The notes below the pieces were generated by a model. The model did not search any database. It had not been told where the DNA came from and saw only the letters and a program-made list of their open reading frames with translations. This document shows, piece by piece, positions 24,732 through 37,800 of a stretch of 64,000 nucleotides of DNA. Position 1 is the first letter of the stretch. Each line of letters opens with the position of its first letter. Both the position numbers and the translations under genes were made by a program. Location: the NCBI RefSeq assembly GCF_000002235.5, contig NW_022145613.1, positions 1,816,001 to 1,880,000 on the forward strand, written 5' to 3'. This DNA is from Strongylocentrotus purpuratus (Eukaryota; Echinodermata; Echinoidea; Camarodonta; Strongylocentrotidae).

Positions 24732-26075
24732 TGTTTCTTTTACATCTACTAACTATTCCATTTATAAGCTATTTAGATTACCTCGGCATATTCGGCGACG
24801 AAGTAATTTGTTTTCTTTTCACAACAGTACTCGACAGATTCAAGGGGAGGGGGGGGGGGTGCACAGCCACTGGTCACGTATCGATAGATTGTACTGACGT
24901 TTTTGTACCCTGTCCTCCAGAGGCGATGGAACCTTATTCGAGGCTGAGGCGTGGCTGTTGTCACCTAAATACTGCTTTTTGCACCTTATGGTAATTAAAG
25001 ATTGGGGTTTAGTAAAAAAAAAAAAATTGATAGCAGTGTCATATGAATATGAAAGGATGGGCAAAACGAGTCAGCAAAATCAGTCAAAAACGATTTTGAT
25101 GCAATAGACATATTGTAGCTCAACTATACAGCGTTGTTAAGGACATTTTTTTAATACTTTGTGTAATGTTTAATTATTTACTTTGTTTTATTTTTAATGC
25201 GAGGTCACTTTATATTTGACGGGACTGTGCAAACCACTGTGCAGACCACTGCGAAAGAAGGAATTCTTCTTTTGAATTAAGAACATCCTCTTATCTTCCC
25301 TGACGTGTCGTTATTTACACCCCATTGATCCCATGTTGTATCAATGTCGAGGCTCATCGTCATTGACACTCATTTCCCACACTTCTTATTACCATACTGC
25401 TCATTTTCCTATCCCCTCCAGAATTGATTGAAAATTAAGTAACATATACAGTGTACTTCATTACAGGTGCTTCCTTTTATTTAAACATTGGACTATCATA
25501 AGAGCTAAAATTCCAAATTTAGATTCGTACAAGTCTCTCATCTAAGACACGTTTGAAACGTGACTGAAATTTAATTGAAATTACCTGTGCATAACATTGA
25601 CATCATCACCTTATTGGACTCGTGTTGTAGTTTCAAAATCTGAGCCTTACTTACCCTTTCGTACATCTTCAACAGAAAACACCAGTTTAGCATTAAAAAT
25701 GTATATATGTTTTTAAGTTCCAGTGTTTTTTAAAGGTAAATCCAACCAACCTTTTAGTAATTCCTTCCACAAGTACAACAAAATATAGAAATTACCTAAT
25801 CACATTATTGGAAGTAAATTGTGCGAGTTTTATATTCTGTCCGTTCATCCTTTACTACGCAGACTGAAATAACGATTTTATTCTACTATAATACCCTTTA
25901 CCTTAATACCTTTTATCTCTGCACATTGAATTGTAAATAGTTTCAATCTTTTGATGGTAACAATAACGCTATTAGATGATCCAACTTCAATATCCCTCGT
26001 ATTTGCCACCTATCAGATAGATGTGCAAATTTAATAAGGAACCATTTCAAAAGGTAATATCAACTTCATACACTG
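24732..26075. other. No gene recognised
   Basis: Poly-G near 24849-24859 and a poly-A near 25015-25026. No gene supported. Confidence 0.5.
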
Positions 26076-26478
26076 AATTTGAAAAGTAATTATCGTGCCA
26101 ATTATAAAGGCTTACACACACATCTTTTTACCAAATGATCTAACATTAAGCAGGGAATGTTTGAACACTGTCCTTCCCCACATCGTTTTCTACCTACCAA
26201 CGCCTCCCTCAGGTGTTCACATACAGGAATTATGTTTCTTTGAAGCAAAATAGGATGACATATCTTTTTACCACGTAATCCATAAGTTAATACAGCAAAT
26301 TTAAAAGGTAATTATCGTGCCAATTGTAAAGGCTTACATGCACATCTTTTTACCAAGTTAGCTAACCTTTAGCGGGGAATGTTTGATGACTGTCCTTCCC
26401 CCACATCGCTTTCTAGCTACCAACTACTCCCTCGGGTGTTCAAATACTAGAATTATGTTTCCTTGAAGCAAAATAGAA
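26076..26478. repeat. Direct duplication, 222-bp period
   Basis: Two copies of about 180 bp (26076-26257 and 26297-26478) share long blocks, including TAATTATCGTGCCAATT, AAAGGCTTACA, CACATCTTTTTACCAA, GGGAATGTTTGA and GAATTATGTTTC. The divergence is visible but moderate. There is no coding frame in common. Confidence 0.85.
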
Positions 26479-29200
26479 TAACAAAGAAATCCTCAGGTAC
26501 TAAACACATAGAGAAGCGCGAAACCCAGGGAATAGACACGTCATTTTATAATCGAATATTGTTTTTCTTTGGTGATCCACTGGGCATGCTGGGCTCTTGG
26601 CACTTCAATTACATGTTAATCCATTACGTTAAGACTTCTGTAGGGAAACCTGGTTCATAATGGATTGATTCTAAAAAAGAAGGAACAAGGGATTAAGTAA
26701 ACTCTCTTTTAATTTCAAAGCAGACATTGGCAAACACACACTATCTCAAACACCTCTATAATTATCCAAGACTGGCAAGCAACATATAATTCGGTCGACA
26801 GAAGGGCACCAGCTCTGTTCAAGCTCTGTTTATATAATGGAATATTTCTTCATCAGAAAATAGAAAAAGTCTTGCCAATTTCTTGCTATACAAATGTCAT
26901 ACATTTATGAATAAAGCATGACTGGTACGGCACTTTTCTTTAAGGAAAAGGAATGAGGCAAGAGCTAACGTTACCCTAATGATAATACAAACCACACTGC
27001 TCCCCTCTTTCTAGATAAACACGATGATTAAAACGCCAAATAAATGGCCATTGTTTTTTGGTTTGCGTGTCGACATGTTTCACTTGGAACCTTTTATGCA
27101 AGAAGAAAGCAAACATGACATTTGAATTAACACTTTAGAAAAGCACTTTGTTTTTTTTGCCTTTTGATTTTCGCTTTCCGGACTGGGCGCTGATTTTTAA
27201 TATCTGCTACGATTCCATCGTTTTTCTTTTTACTTTGGCATGGAGTAAAAAGCCCCAATTTCGCGGGTCGTTGTTTTGCGCGCTAATTGATTTATCTTCC
27301 CGCTCTATGCAGGGAAAGGGACAAGGCATGATGGGGCGAGTGTTCTCTTTCTCTTTTAACTGATTTAAATCTGGGTAGTTAATTATTTATTACTATTATC
27401 TACCTGGCTTGTTATAACAATTGACCTAAATCCCAAACCTTGGATCAACAAGTCTACCTATTTTAATAACAAAATATTTAAAAAACAAGTCTAGGTCTTC
27501 TATTGAATTAATATGCATTTCACGTTGGACATCAAAGTAATCTATTAACGTGTTCTATGGTCAGTGGACGTTATTAATCCTTTCATAGATAAATGATCCG
27601 TCGCTACCGTAAACTCTACCATGCTCCGGCCACACCCTCGACTTTCTTCAGGGCTTTTTATCTTTTTAGTCATTCCACTGAATGTCAATGTATGGAAAGG
27701 CACTTGTAGAAAATACCTAAGGTGAACTCAGTGGACGATACAGATCAACCTGAAAAAGGGTTTAAAAAAGGATATTAAAGTAGTTAACATATAAAGGTAG
27801 GCTATGTCAATATGCTAGAAATGATAGGCCTAAAGGGGTTATAATACTGGAATTAGAAGATGTTCCGTGATCGATTGATCAATGCATGATATTTTACCCA
27901 GATTAAACTAGGAGTGATTAATTTTTCTGTTTGAAGAGAATCTATATACATCCATATGCCGCAAGTCAGACGCACAACATCTGTACAAAGCCCAGTCCTT
28001 ACGTAAACCTCTCCTGCAAATATAGATGTGATAATCTCGAACAAAGAGTTATGTGTCGCTACTTGTAATGCCCTATATCTTTTTTTTTCTTCCACACGTT
28101 CAAATGGGGAAACTACAAAATAGACAGTGAAGAGAATAGAACAGCAGTCCCCCAACGTATAGCACTATATAGAAACTGGTGTACAAGATAAGTGATCAAT
28201 GTCAGAAATGGGTTGCTGTTCTTCTCATGGGCTGAAATTACAAAGAAACGAAGAATAGAAGTTCAATTTGTTGACACGCAACTTATATAGTTATGCTTAT
28301 ATACTAACTTATAGTTAGTTGACATTTACCGAAATAAACCTCTCCCACAAAGAATTTTTCCCGCGAACTATACAAAAGAATAGCCACACTGGGTGTTAAA
28401 GGAATAGTTGTGACGTACGGCACATGTATTTAGATATTCTTTATTTAAAAAATGGATCCTAGCGTCACCAGAGTTTTTACAGCCATTGTGCAATTAGTGA
28501 ACCCGTGATCACATCTCTTCCATCCAATGTGCTCGTCCCTTTAGTTCCATCAAATATAACAAGATTCATAATTCTCTATGTCTTATTTGTGTGGGGTTTT
28601 TTCTTCCTGCAATTGAATTCATACCTCAGTCACATTGCCGAACCGACTGATTCTTCCCCTTTCGTCGTTATAGTAGCCACACGAAGAATCAAAAGTGTTT
28701 TGAATTGATGCAAAACTCATATCGTTGCGAAGGGGAAGCCTTGCTGATCAAATACTACTCTTTTATTCAAAATATGTTTGGGGCCCGCAGTAAACAACTC
28801 TCAAAAATGTTAGTTTTGAGATCCAGATTTCCTGCCTTAATCAGCGGTCCTCTATAGAGCGTCAATATGTGTGACGTCACATACGGGACACGGCTGGCTA
28901 GCTGCAGACTGCTACACGGCACTGAGCTTTTTGTCCAGTGTGTGACGTCACTATTCAGAGCTCGCTACGCTCGTGTGTTTGGCTTACGTTCGGGGGCGCT
29001 TGGGGGTCTAAGGAGGGTCTTGAAAATTGCATTTTACGCCTTTCCATGATATCTATATGATTTCTCAGCAAATTATTCGTGTTTTTCAAGAGAAAATCTT
29101 TCCATCCATACGTAATTTGTTCTAATTATCAGTTGTTAGTGAATTTTCTTTGTAAAGCTCCTTTAAGGAAATTTGGTCTCGTCGTTTTAATTGATATATC
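26479..29200. other. No gene recognised; two TGACGTCA sites near 28.9 kb
   Basis: No exon is supported. Two GTGACGTCAC palindromes lie 71 bp apart (28872 and 28943) in GC-richer sequence that also has repeat-like GCTCGCTACGCTCGTGTG. Confidence 0.45.
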
Positions 29201-29505
29201 ACCCGGGGGTCACTTTCATACACAAGTGCTACCAACCCGTGTCCATCAACCCTCTAAAATGGACCCTAATGGCGTATCGCACCTTTTCTGAAATGGACCA
29301 AAATGGCGTTTCACACCTTTTCTGAAATGACCCTAATGGCATATTATCGAAACATGTGAACCTGAAATTGTACCCTTTTTTTTTTTGTGTGTGTGATGGG
29401 TGCTTGAAAAAGACCCCTTTTTAAGGAAAACGTCGACGACGCCGTACGGCTGAAAAGACACTTTTTCGACGCTTTTTCTGGACACGGGTGCGTAGCCCCG
29501 GGCGT
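29201..29505. mobile_element. Repeat with inverted GC-rich ends and a 34-bp minisatellite
   Basis: CACCCGGGGGT and ACCCGTGTCC at the left (about 29200-29244) face GGACACGGGT and CCCCGGGCG at the right (about 29480-29503). Inside, 34-bp units AAATGGACC-ATGGCG-CACCTTTTCTG repeat about 2.6 times (29257-29345). It is probably a non-autonomous DNA element. Confidence 0.55.
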
Positions 29506-29770
29506 AGCCAGTCATGTTGGGAGTGCAGTAAGCTTATACATCAGTTGATCCATAAATGCATAGATTCATGCTACCGAAGATCCACATAGCTGCATGGTCG
29601 TATGTTTACCAGCTATACAAATGCTATCCTGTAGAAGTTTAGTATTCGCATTTTGGATGTTGAATTTATGTTTCAATGACCGCTGGCTCCGAAGAGAGCA
29701 AGACTAGAAGTATGAACCACCCTTCAATTTTAGATACATGACCTAAAAATTTTCTTGAAGACGTTTTTGA

Positions 29771-29939
29771 TCGAAAAATGTGTGATCATGCGTAATGTTG
29801 TGCAGTATCGATGAATTCCGACCCGAGTACAATGCAAAAAAGAGAGGAGAGTGGATTACGAGTGTTGTTGTTTTCTTTGCCGAGTGAAAGAAAAAAAAAA
29901 TGAAAGAGAAACACAAACGTAGAGAAAAGGTTTTCGAGT
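29771..29939 (+). repeat. Left arm of a long-range inverted repeat
   Basis: This 169-bp arm matches the reverse complement of 34702-34863, including a strongly conserved block around GCAGTATCGATGAATTCC. The open frame on the minus strand over it has no known motif. Confidence 0.85.
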
Positions 29940-31334
29940 GGAAGAAATAGCGGGGCAGAAAGGAGTATCAATGAAGAAACAGAAACCAATGAAAGTGGTC
30001 TAAGTGTCGAGAGGAAAACGTGGATTACATGAATGGAAGAGGAAAAGGCAGCTCGAGAGCTAGAGGGTATGAAAGGTTCTGAAAAGGAGTTTGATAATTT
30101 GCCGTTCGTTTCAGACATTAGCATTCAATAACTAAAAAATGTACAACGAATGGAAGTAACTTTTACAACATTGTTGGATAAAAAAAAATGTGTGAAGTTC
30201 AGTTTTGGCGAAGCGCGTGAAGATCACTCCGATACCATGACTTGACGGCAGAAGCTATCGATTTTCTTTTGAAGCGGATGTCCTAAAGTTAGACAAAGAA
30301 CACGTAGTCGCTTTCTCGACGAACCGAAATACGATGACAATTATCGATCGGTTAACCGGTGGGCGTCATTTTCCGCTAAAGATCTAACGGGAGTGCGTTG
30401 AAAGGGCTCAAAAAGTGTACCGTATAATGTCATGGTCAACTTGATATTGAGCAATTTTAATAGACAATCTTCGATAGGAAAATACTAATTTGACAGACTG
30501 TGATTGTGATTCGTGTTTATATGTTTACTCTACTGGTAACTTGCCTGATCTAAAATGCCCAGGTGATCGATTAGTGACTCGAATTTCCGCAGTAAACTAT
30601 GTCAAGCAGAAGCGTTACTTGAGTGTATGTCATCATTGCTTTTGTAATTATGTCATTGTTACCCCTGGTTTGAGGTGTAGTAGCGTAACATGTGACAGGC
30701 CACGCATTTCTTTGAGATTTTTTTCGCAATTCTTATTACGTGTCAGCTTGAAGGACACACGTCACCTTTCCAATATAGTGCCATTGTGCATGGGACGTCA
30801 TTTTTATTTCCTTGTTAGCGTATATGGCGATTCAAGCCCATGAAGGCAATTTGACAAAACACAAGTAATTCAAAGCAACGTCTGGTTCAAATCTTAAGGT
30901 TGGTAGAAGTTTGAACTACATGTTAATGATTACCCCAACCAATTAATAGTTTTCTATTTAAATGTCTGGTCTGTTTAATCTCAAAATCACTTTCTCCACG
31001 ATAGCATATTTTCATACGACGCGTCCAAGACCCCGTCAGTTATTGACGCAGCCCTACCTCAGCAAAATAACGCATCGGGTTAGCGGGCATTTTAAGTTTC
31101 TTCAATCAGAAGATTCTGGTTTGAATTTTGTACAGATGATTACTTACATGTATGACCCTAGAGAACGCTTTTTATTAATCAAGTAACCGGTCGTCATGGG
31201 AATTCATTGAATTTGCGCATATCGTATCCCACCAGTTGCCATGATAATACGAGCAGGCGGCTCTGAATATAACTTTCGAAAGTCTTTGCTATGTCCTTTT
31301 CACGGAATACGCAAGCGTTTTATCGATATTAAAA
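29940..31334. other. No gene recognised
   Basis: A 117-codon open stretch at 30490-30843 starts at TTG, has several cysteines, and shows no signal peptide, domain or splice borders. I do not call it a gene. Confidence 0.45.
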
Positions 31335-31420
31335 GGAAATGAAATCTAATTTATATACGTGACAATTACATAAAAGGAGGTGAAATCTAATTTATTTACG
31401 TGACAATTACATAAAAGGTA
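31335..31420. repeat. Two tandem copies of a unit of about 42 bp
   Basis: GAAATCTAATTTAT-TACGTGACAATTACATAAAAGG occurs twice head to tail with two or three differences. Confidence 0.85.
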
Positions 31421-31679
31421 AGCATGCTTCCTTTTTTGTCCTCCTTACACGGAAATCAAACGCTCATTTTTGCCATTTCTAAAAAGGGTTTTCTTTGCTG
31501 ATTAACACTTTAGGTGCTTAAATGTCCAACATCAACCATCCCCAAAATGATTGATTTTTACCGAGTGCTCCTTTGACTAGAAACAAGCATAATAGTTGAA
31601 TACATATAATTTATATCAAACATATTTTAAACTATAAAGACAATAATCTTAAACAAAGGATGTATATAAGTACTCACCA

Positions 31680-31940
31680 ATAGCTTCCTATTACACTCGA
31701 CATCCATATCAATTTGGTGAAACCTTATGGGTCGTTTGGAGGCTGGTTCGGTGTACAATGCCATGGCTGAAATATTTACCTCTGACATTTTTACCCCATT
31801 AATAATAGACAATTTTAAGTTGATATTCAAGTTTTTCTATTTGACACCGTAAAATTCCAGAGCAACTCCCCTTAGATCTGATATAGACCTACAAAAAAGC
31901 CTAATTTCTTCATCATTACAAGTGTAATTATTGTCGCCGT
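31680..31940 (-). pseudogene. Possible exon or exon relic, Ig-like by weak resemblance
   Basis: On the minus strand a good acceptor (AAATTTGTTTCAG ending at 31941) opens a frame reading DGDNNYTCNDEEIRLFCRS, then GVALEFYGV, and ending PIRFHQIDMDVECNRKLL before a good donor (TTG|GTGAGTAC at about 31679). Cysteines about 67 residues apart with a hydrophobic C-strand-like segment would fit an Ig-like fold, but the tryptophan is missing. One in-frame TAG lies in the middle (AAA TAG AAA). Either this is a decayed exon or the resemblance is chance. Confidence 0.25.
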
Positions 31941-31950
31941 CTGAAACAAA

Positions 31951-32290
31951 TTTGAATAATGTTTGAGTAACGTCCTGCTTTCAAGTAATCAATAGTAAAT
32001 TGTGCTACTTCATTTGGCTGTACGAACGACCGTATACGAATGATCGTGCGAATATTGTAGCTTTCATAGAAATCACATCTGGACCGTGGAGGAACACATT
32101 TGATGAGAATCCCTGTTGTTGAGTTCTCCTGGTAAGCAATGCAGAGTATCATATTAAGGCCTCTACTTTCGCCGTCAAGATTTCGCTGATCCCTCTTTGA
32201 TGATGTGGATAAAATTTCCTGTTTATTGTTTGGACTCGGAGTTTGATTACAGCTTGAAGCGTCAACATATCCATATAATATTGGATACAT
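31951..32290 (-). other. 120-residue open frame of unknown nature
   Basis: It starts at ATG 32290 and ends just inside the possible exon below it. It has five cysteines and a CVPPRSRCDFYESYNIR stretch. It matches no family I recognise, and it lacks a donor before the next frame. It is recorded because four minus-strand frames cluster between 31.6 and 32.7 kb. Confidence 0.2.
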
Positions 32291-32454
32291 CTTATGGATT
32301 TCCTTATTCTTCGAATCTGTGTTATCGGGTTTTTAATATCAGCTTTCATCGAATCAATGTTTATTACTGCAGTATGCAAGGTTAATACGATTACCACACT
32401 GTCAGTGATATTCATAGGCGGATAACACTCTGGGATAGATTACATGAAATCTAG

Positions 32455-32565
32455 TTTGGGGGCGATGTTCCCCTTGTTATATAAAAACATAGGGTTGAAA
32501 TTGTGACAATGATAATCGAAAACGTCATTGTAGAAGACGTTACCAAAGCAACAAAATATGTAGAT
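32455..32565 (-). other. Possible membrane-segment exon
   Basis: After a fair acceptor (TATATACTTTACAG, ending 32566) one frame reads STYFVALVTSSTMTFSII, then IVTISTLCFYITRGTSPPN and a stop. That is a long hydrophobic stretch ending in a basic residue, like a single-pass membrane anchor. T-rich DNA can give this by chance, so confidence is low. Confidence 0.15.
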
Positions 32566-32982
32566 CTGTAAAGTATATAAACCAAACAGATTTACGATGA
32601 TATGAGTTGCGTTTGATTCATCAGAGGGTAAATTAATAACTCTACATTTTGTTGTCAAACGTGTTCCTTTTTTACGAAGATTTTAATAAATAGGCCAGCT
32701 TGATGGTAAGGGTAATCGAAAAAACAGTAATTATTTCTCTATAAGTTTAAATTTCGACTTTTCGTTATTGAAATGACGCTAGGAAACTGCTGCTTTATGA
32801 TATATGAATGTCATGTACATAGTGCTTAGTGTTAGAAATACAATACATTAAAATACATAGAATGCCTGTAGAACAAAAGAGTATGATTAAGGAAGAATAA
32901 TAAAGAAAGTAAGAGGGAAAAGAGATATAAATATATAAATATACAGAAAAAGACCACCATGAGGGCGAAATGTGAACATTAT

Positions 32983-33153
32983 GGCCCGAATTCACAAAGG
33001 AGGTTTGTCGACAAACCTTGGTTTTCGTGCGTTATATGTCGCGTTTCGATGCGTTTTTTAAAACCAGGATTGTAAAAAAAAACGCTTCAAAGGGCGTCAT
33101 ATGACGTACATAAACCTCGGTTTGTCGATAAACCTCCTTTGTGAATTCGGGCC
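32983..33153. mobile_element. 171-bp MITE-like inverted repeat
   Basis: The ends GGCCCGAATTCACAAAGGAG and its complement (ending 33153) continue inward through GGTTTGTCGA-AAACC-GGTTT with few mismatches. The arms are about 45 bp and the rest is a looser centre. I see no convincing target duplication. Confidence 0.8.
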
Positions 33154-33218
33154 TGTGTGTATGCGGCTTTTTTTGGTGGGTGAGTGTGTGCGTTGAATAG
33201 AGGGAGATGTGTGAATGA

Positions 33219-33425
33219 GAGCGAGAGAGACAGAGACAGAATGAGAGGTAGTTGAGAGAATGTATGGACAGCTATAGAGAGATCAACACTAAATCACATG
33301 TCTGTCTAGATATGGCTTAAGATAAACAGAGAGAGAGAGAGAGAGAGAGGGATGTTGCGAGGTTGCGAGGGAGGCACAGAGAGAGAGAGGGGGAGGGAGG
33401 TTGCGAGGCAGAGAGAGAGAGAGAA
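33219..33425. repeat. (GA)n with GGTTGCGAGG repeats
   Basis: GA runs at about 33220-33245, 33331-33348 and 33377-33421 are interleaved with GTTGCGAGG(G/C)AGGCA units. Confidence 0.85.
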
Positions 33426-33429
33426 GATA

Positions 33430-34700
33430 TTTAATTTTAATGGAATTGGAATGTGGAGAAGAGGATGTGGGAAACGATCATGGACAGGTTATGGTTCTGA
33501 ATAACAGAATTGTGAAGTGGTCTATCTTGTGTTATCTTGACCTGACGATTCTAACAAAATAACGAAAGAAAAATTATTATCATGGAAACGCGACAGCACG
33601 AAAAAAGCGTGTGCCTAAGAGTTGGCTAATGGAACAGAGTACGTGCAGGAAATAAAGAAAAACAATTTGCACAAGCTAACTTAGGAACTATATGAACATA
33701 GCTTGTACCTTCTATGGTAACAAGGGAACGGCGAGCAGTGTGTCGTAAACCTTATTTTAGTGAAACGTGAAATGATCTATCAATCTAAAGATGGGGAAAA
33801 ACAGCCGGAATGCCAAAATGAATGAAAAAATTACCATATATTACTATATTTAGATATATCACAATGATTATCACAATGATATATCAAAATGGTCACAAAC
33901 CAAATGGTCACGATTCACTTTGAGAAAAGCAACTCCAGGCTAAAGAATTTCTGTTCTGATTATGCACGAACCCATGGCATTCGATTAAACCTCAGGTATA
34001 ATAACATTGCTATTTAGTTTCGTAATGAATTTTGTTCCTTAAAACCTATTCATATGAACATAAAATATTTATTTATAATTCATTCTCACATTTAATCTTC
34101 AAATCTGTTTTACTGGTTATCCTATAGATAAGATAATGAAATATTCACATAATCAACTGTTTTCTGTTTAAAAGATATAGTTTTTCACTATTAACGCCTT
34201 TTATTCAACGTGTAGACGAGTGTCATTTCACAATTACCAGTACACCTATGTACAAAACTTTACAAGTTGAACCTGTATGTTTACAACGTGCTCAAGGCGC
34301 TGAATACTCTAAAAACCATCGTTCTAGTATAGACGAATTAGAACTCGGTCACAGATGCTATACTAACAATGTGAGTGAAATGTCAAACATTTCCTGAAAT
34401 AAAAATAATCCTTTAAGGCATTGACGTTCAACGCATTGCTTGATTTCCAGTGTGACACATTTTAATTTGTCTAAAAGATGACAGCAAAGAAAAGTGTAGA
34501 TTCTATTCATTTCCTTTTATATCCCCTTGTTAAACATCGTAAATGGAAACACGAACTCTGAATTTATTGGACTTAAAAAATCTTGTTTGTAATTTAAGAT
34601 CCGAGCCATTGCAGAAAGAGATAATGATAATAAATAGAAACGAAATACGATAAACGGTACACAGACCTCGTTATCAATGTTTATTCTTCTGGAAACGAAA
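33430..34700. other. No gene recognised
   Basis: AT-rich. Nothing supported. Confidence 0.5.
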
Positions 34701-34701
34701 A

Positions 34702-34863
34702 CCGCTCGAAAACCTTTTCTGTACGTTTGTTTTTCTCTTCCGTTTTTCCTTTCACTCTGCAAAAACAACAACACTCGTAATTCACTCTCCTCTCTTTTTC
34801 ATTGTATTCGGGTCGGAATTCATCGATACTGCACAACATTACACATGATCATACATTTTTCGA
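34702..34863 (-). repeat. Right arm of a long-range inverted repeat
   Basis: Inverted partner of 29771-29939. The arms could be terminal repeats of a decayed 5.1-kb element, or simply two opposed copies of one dispersed repeat. I see no transposase between them. Confidence 0.85.
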
Positions 34864-34869
34864 AAAAGA

Positions 34870-37800
34870 TCTTTTCTTTAAGATTTCTACATAACTTTTA
34901 CTTTTGTTAAAAAGCATTAAATCTCTTTTTTTTAATAATTTTGTTTCACCAATAAACAATTATAATTTTATGAGACACCCTACAAGAAGACGGGAAAGTG
35001 AATATCATGATATTAAATTTTCCACACAATGCAACACGAATGCCTCATTAATTTTGAGCCAATAAAAATGCTACATGTCCTATCTTTACGGCAGATGTTA
35101 TATCATTAACAGAAATGCATCTCACTCAGAATACAGGAATTTAATAAATATATATGGTCTTGATCATTAACTTACATTTTCCTGATTTGAACACCATCAC
35201 TGATGGTTATAAATATACATTTGTATGAAGGTTTTGGCAAATATTAACATTTTTTAAAGGCTACAGTGTAGCAGCTACGCTTCTTAAAAGTCTTGGATGC
35301 AATTAGGTGCACAATTCCTTTTTGATAGCAATGTGACTATGAAAACAGTGCTCATGTCAGTCGTTTTGTGCAATTGTTCCTTTCAAACCAATTCAATACC
35401 TGAATATATCCTGGCATCTTACCTTATAGGTACTACCTTTAGATATTTGCCTGATACTTCATTGTTGTATATTCATGTACATATAGATAAGAACAGAGCT
35501 AAATGTGTTAGAATCAGGAAACGTGAGTATTTTCTTTGAGGTAGATGTATAAAGATCGTTTGAATGAAAGAAGTCATTTCTGTTGGGTATTTGTTTACAG
35601 AGAGTAAATGAAGTGAATGCATCTAAAGGGGACTTTAATGAATAATGTTCAGAACTTCACCATCTAAAGATAGTAGATGATTAAAAATAAATCATCTTCG
35701 TATCTTATATGATCTTTACGGTAAAAGGAATGTGTGAGAATGATATTTATAATCTATAATTTGTTTATAAAGTTGACACTTTATGCTAGCAGTAAGAAAT
35801 TTACCTAAATCATGATAATCAAACCGTGGTTGTCATATGTTTATAAAATATCCACTTTTTTAGTAGCCATAACAAAGCTTTATCAAAACATGGATTTCTT
35901 AATCTGAGTGATTGAAGTATCACAAGTGGTATCACTTTAATAATGAAATAATGCGAATAAAACGTTTACGTAATGTGTATCCACAAAATGAAATAGAGTT
36001 GCTTTTTTATCAAAAGTAATACTTACTGCGTGCTCATGTGACAGTTTGATATTAATTTTAGAATCACTTGAATCTCCAGGCGTTTTGAGTAATCAAACAT
36101 TATTTAAAAGTGCTCGCAGAATCCTCATAGCAAAGTATGAGTGAAGTTTTTAATTTGTAAAGTAGGTGTTTACGTTTGTAACGAATAAACTACGAATGCA
36201 ATTTTTGTAGAAGAAACAAAAAACGTTAGTGCTATATCTTGGGGCATTGCGTGTGCGTCAATCCCTTCCCCTTATTCTTCCAATCATGGTTGCAAATGCA
36301 ATCTTTTTGCGCACTTTCTAGGCCCCTTTCGCCCATGCATCTGCGGAACTCTGTAACTAATGATAAGGGATAACCAGAAGGACGTTACTTATACCTCTAG
36401 TTGAATTGTGCTAATGCCCTTCCGTCTGTCTGTCCACGAATCAAACACGTACTCACTGATTTTAAAATGATAGTGGAAGGATGTGTGTGTGTTTTCGCAA
36501 TCTATCAACATGTATCGAAGCAAGGAAAATGAGTGAAGCCATCAAGTTTGGATTATGAAGTTAGATCTGGTTGCTCGTACGTGTACATGAATACAAAGTA
36601 GGAATTAGTTACCATTCATACATATGAGAGCTCAATTACATTCATTTTATTTACTCGCGGAAATACCAAGAAGATAATGTTTTTTGTTTTGTTTAAGTCT
36701 CTAATGGAGGTGAAAATTGTGCACCTAGATTCGCACGAATCGTTGAAAGGACTTTCGAAAGGGGCGGGGAGGCCTTGCTCTTGGCGATGAAATAAACCTG
36801 ATAACACGAAATAAGGTTGCTTTATACATTTACAGACATCGATGATGAGAAACAATTTGTTCAGGGTTTGATTTCATGCTTTTTCCTGACTCCCAAAGCA
36901 TTTCAAACTGATCTTTCATCTTTTTAATTTAAACGTAAATATTAGACCTATACACATGAATAAAACAAACAATTCTATTACATCCGTAAAACCGAGAATG
37001 TCACTCTCACCTCTTTCATATTAGTCCTCCTGATTTATCTCAAAATATCCTGAAAATATTCTTGAGGCACCATCTGGTTTGGGACAACGGAAGATACCGA
37101 TACAATCGTCACAAATAAGGAGAAAATGTTTACAATCAGCCATGACGTACTTTTTGACATGCAGCCCAAATATGGATATTTCAGACCCTACCTCTGTTAT
37201 TCATGAAAAGGATATTCATCTTACGATGTTTTGTATCATTTCACCTAGCTTGTTGTTGCTTACACACCCCATATATCCGCTTTAAACTAATCAGGGAAAC
37301 ATCAAAATTGCTCTAGGAAAATCAGCTTAATTACAACTGCTCTATGGTTTCAGGTTACCAAAGTAAGCCGAGCTGAAACATTCAAAGATATACGTTACAA
37401 TTCTTTGGGCAATTTCCTTTCTAATTGTTTCCGTTTTAACGTACAACTTTGATGTATACTCTTAAACCGTTATCTAGAAGGGTTTCTCAAGGGCATACAG
37501 TCCGGATGTCAGCTGGGTGAGGATCTGAGAAGAGAGGTTGTTTTCCAAAGTGTCGACCGTCGCAAGAATCAATACAGTGCGGTTATGGCACGACTGTCAA
37601 GGACCCGTATACATATGATTATTAAGGCATCTTGTCTTAGAAGGTGGTTTAAAAGCCACATCTTTTCTGGAAAGGTGAAAGAGGAGAACATATAATCGAA
37701 AATCAATTTGCCGATAGATAGGGTTCTGTTTACGTGCAATTTCACCGATCTGCCAGGACGAGTGAACGTGCTTTGCTTCGCACTCCGCCTTTTCGCTGTT

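Noticed and set aside
30490-30843. 117-codon Cys-containing open stretch
   Set aside because: It starts at TTG, not ATG, and has no signal peptide, domain pattern or exon borders.
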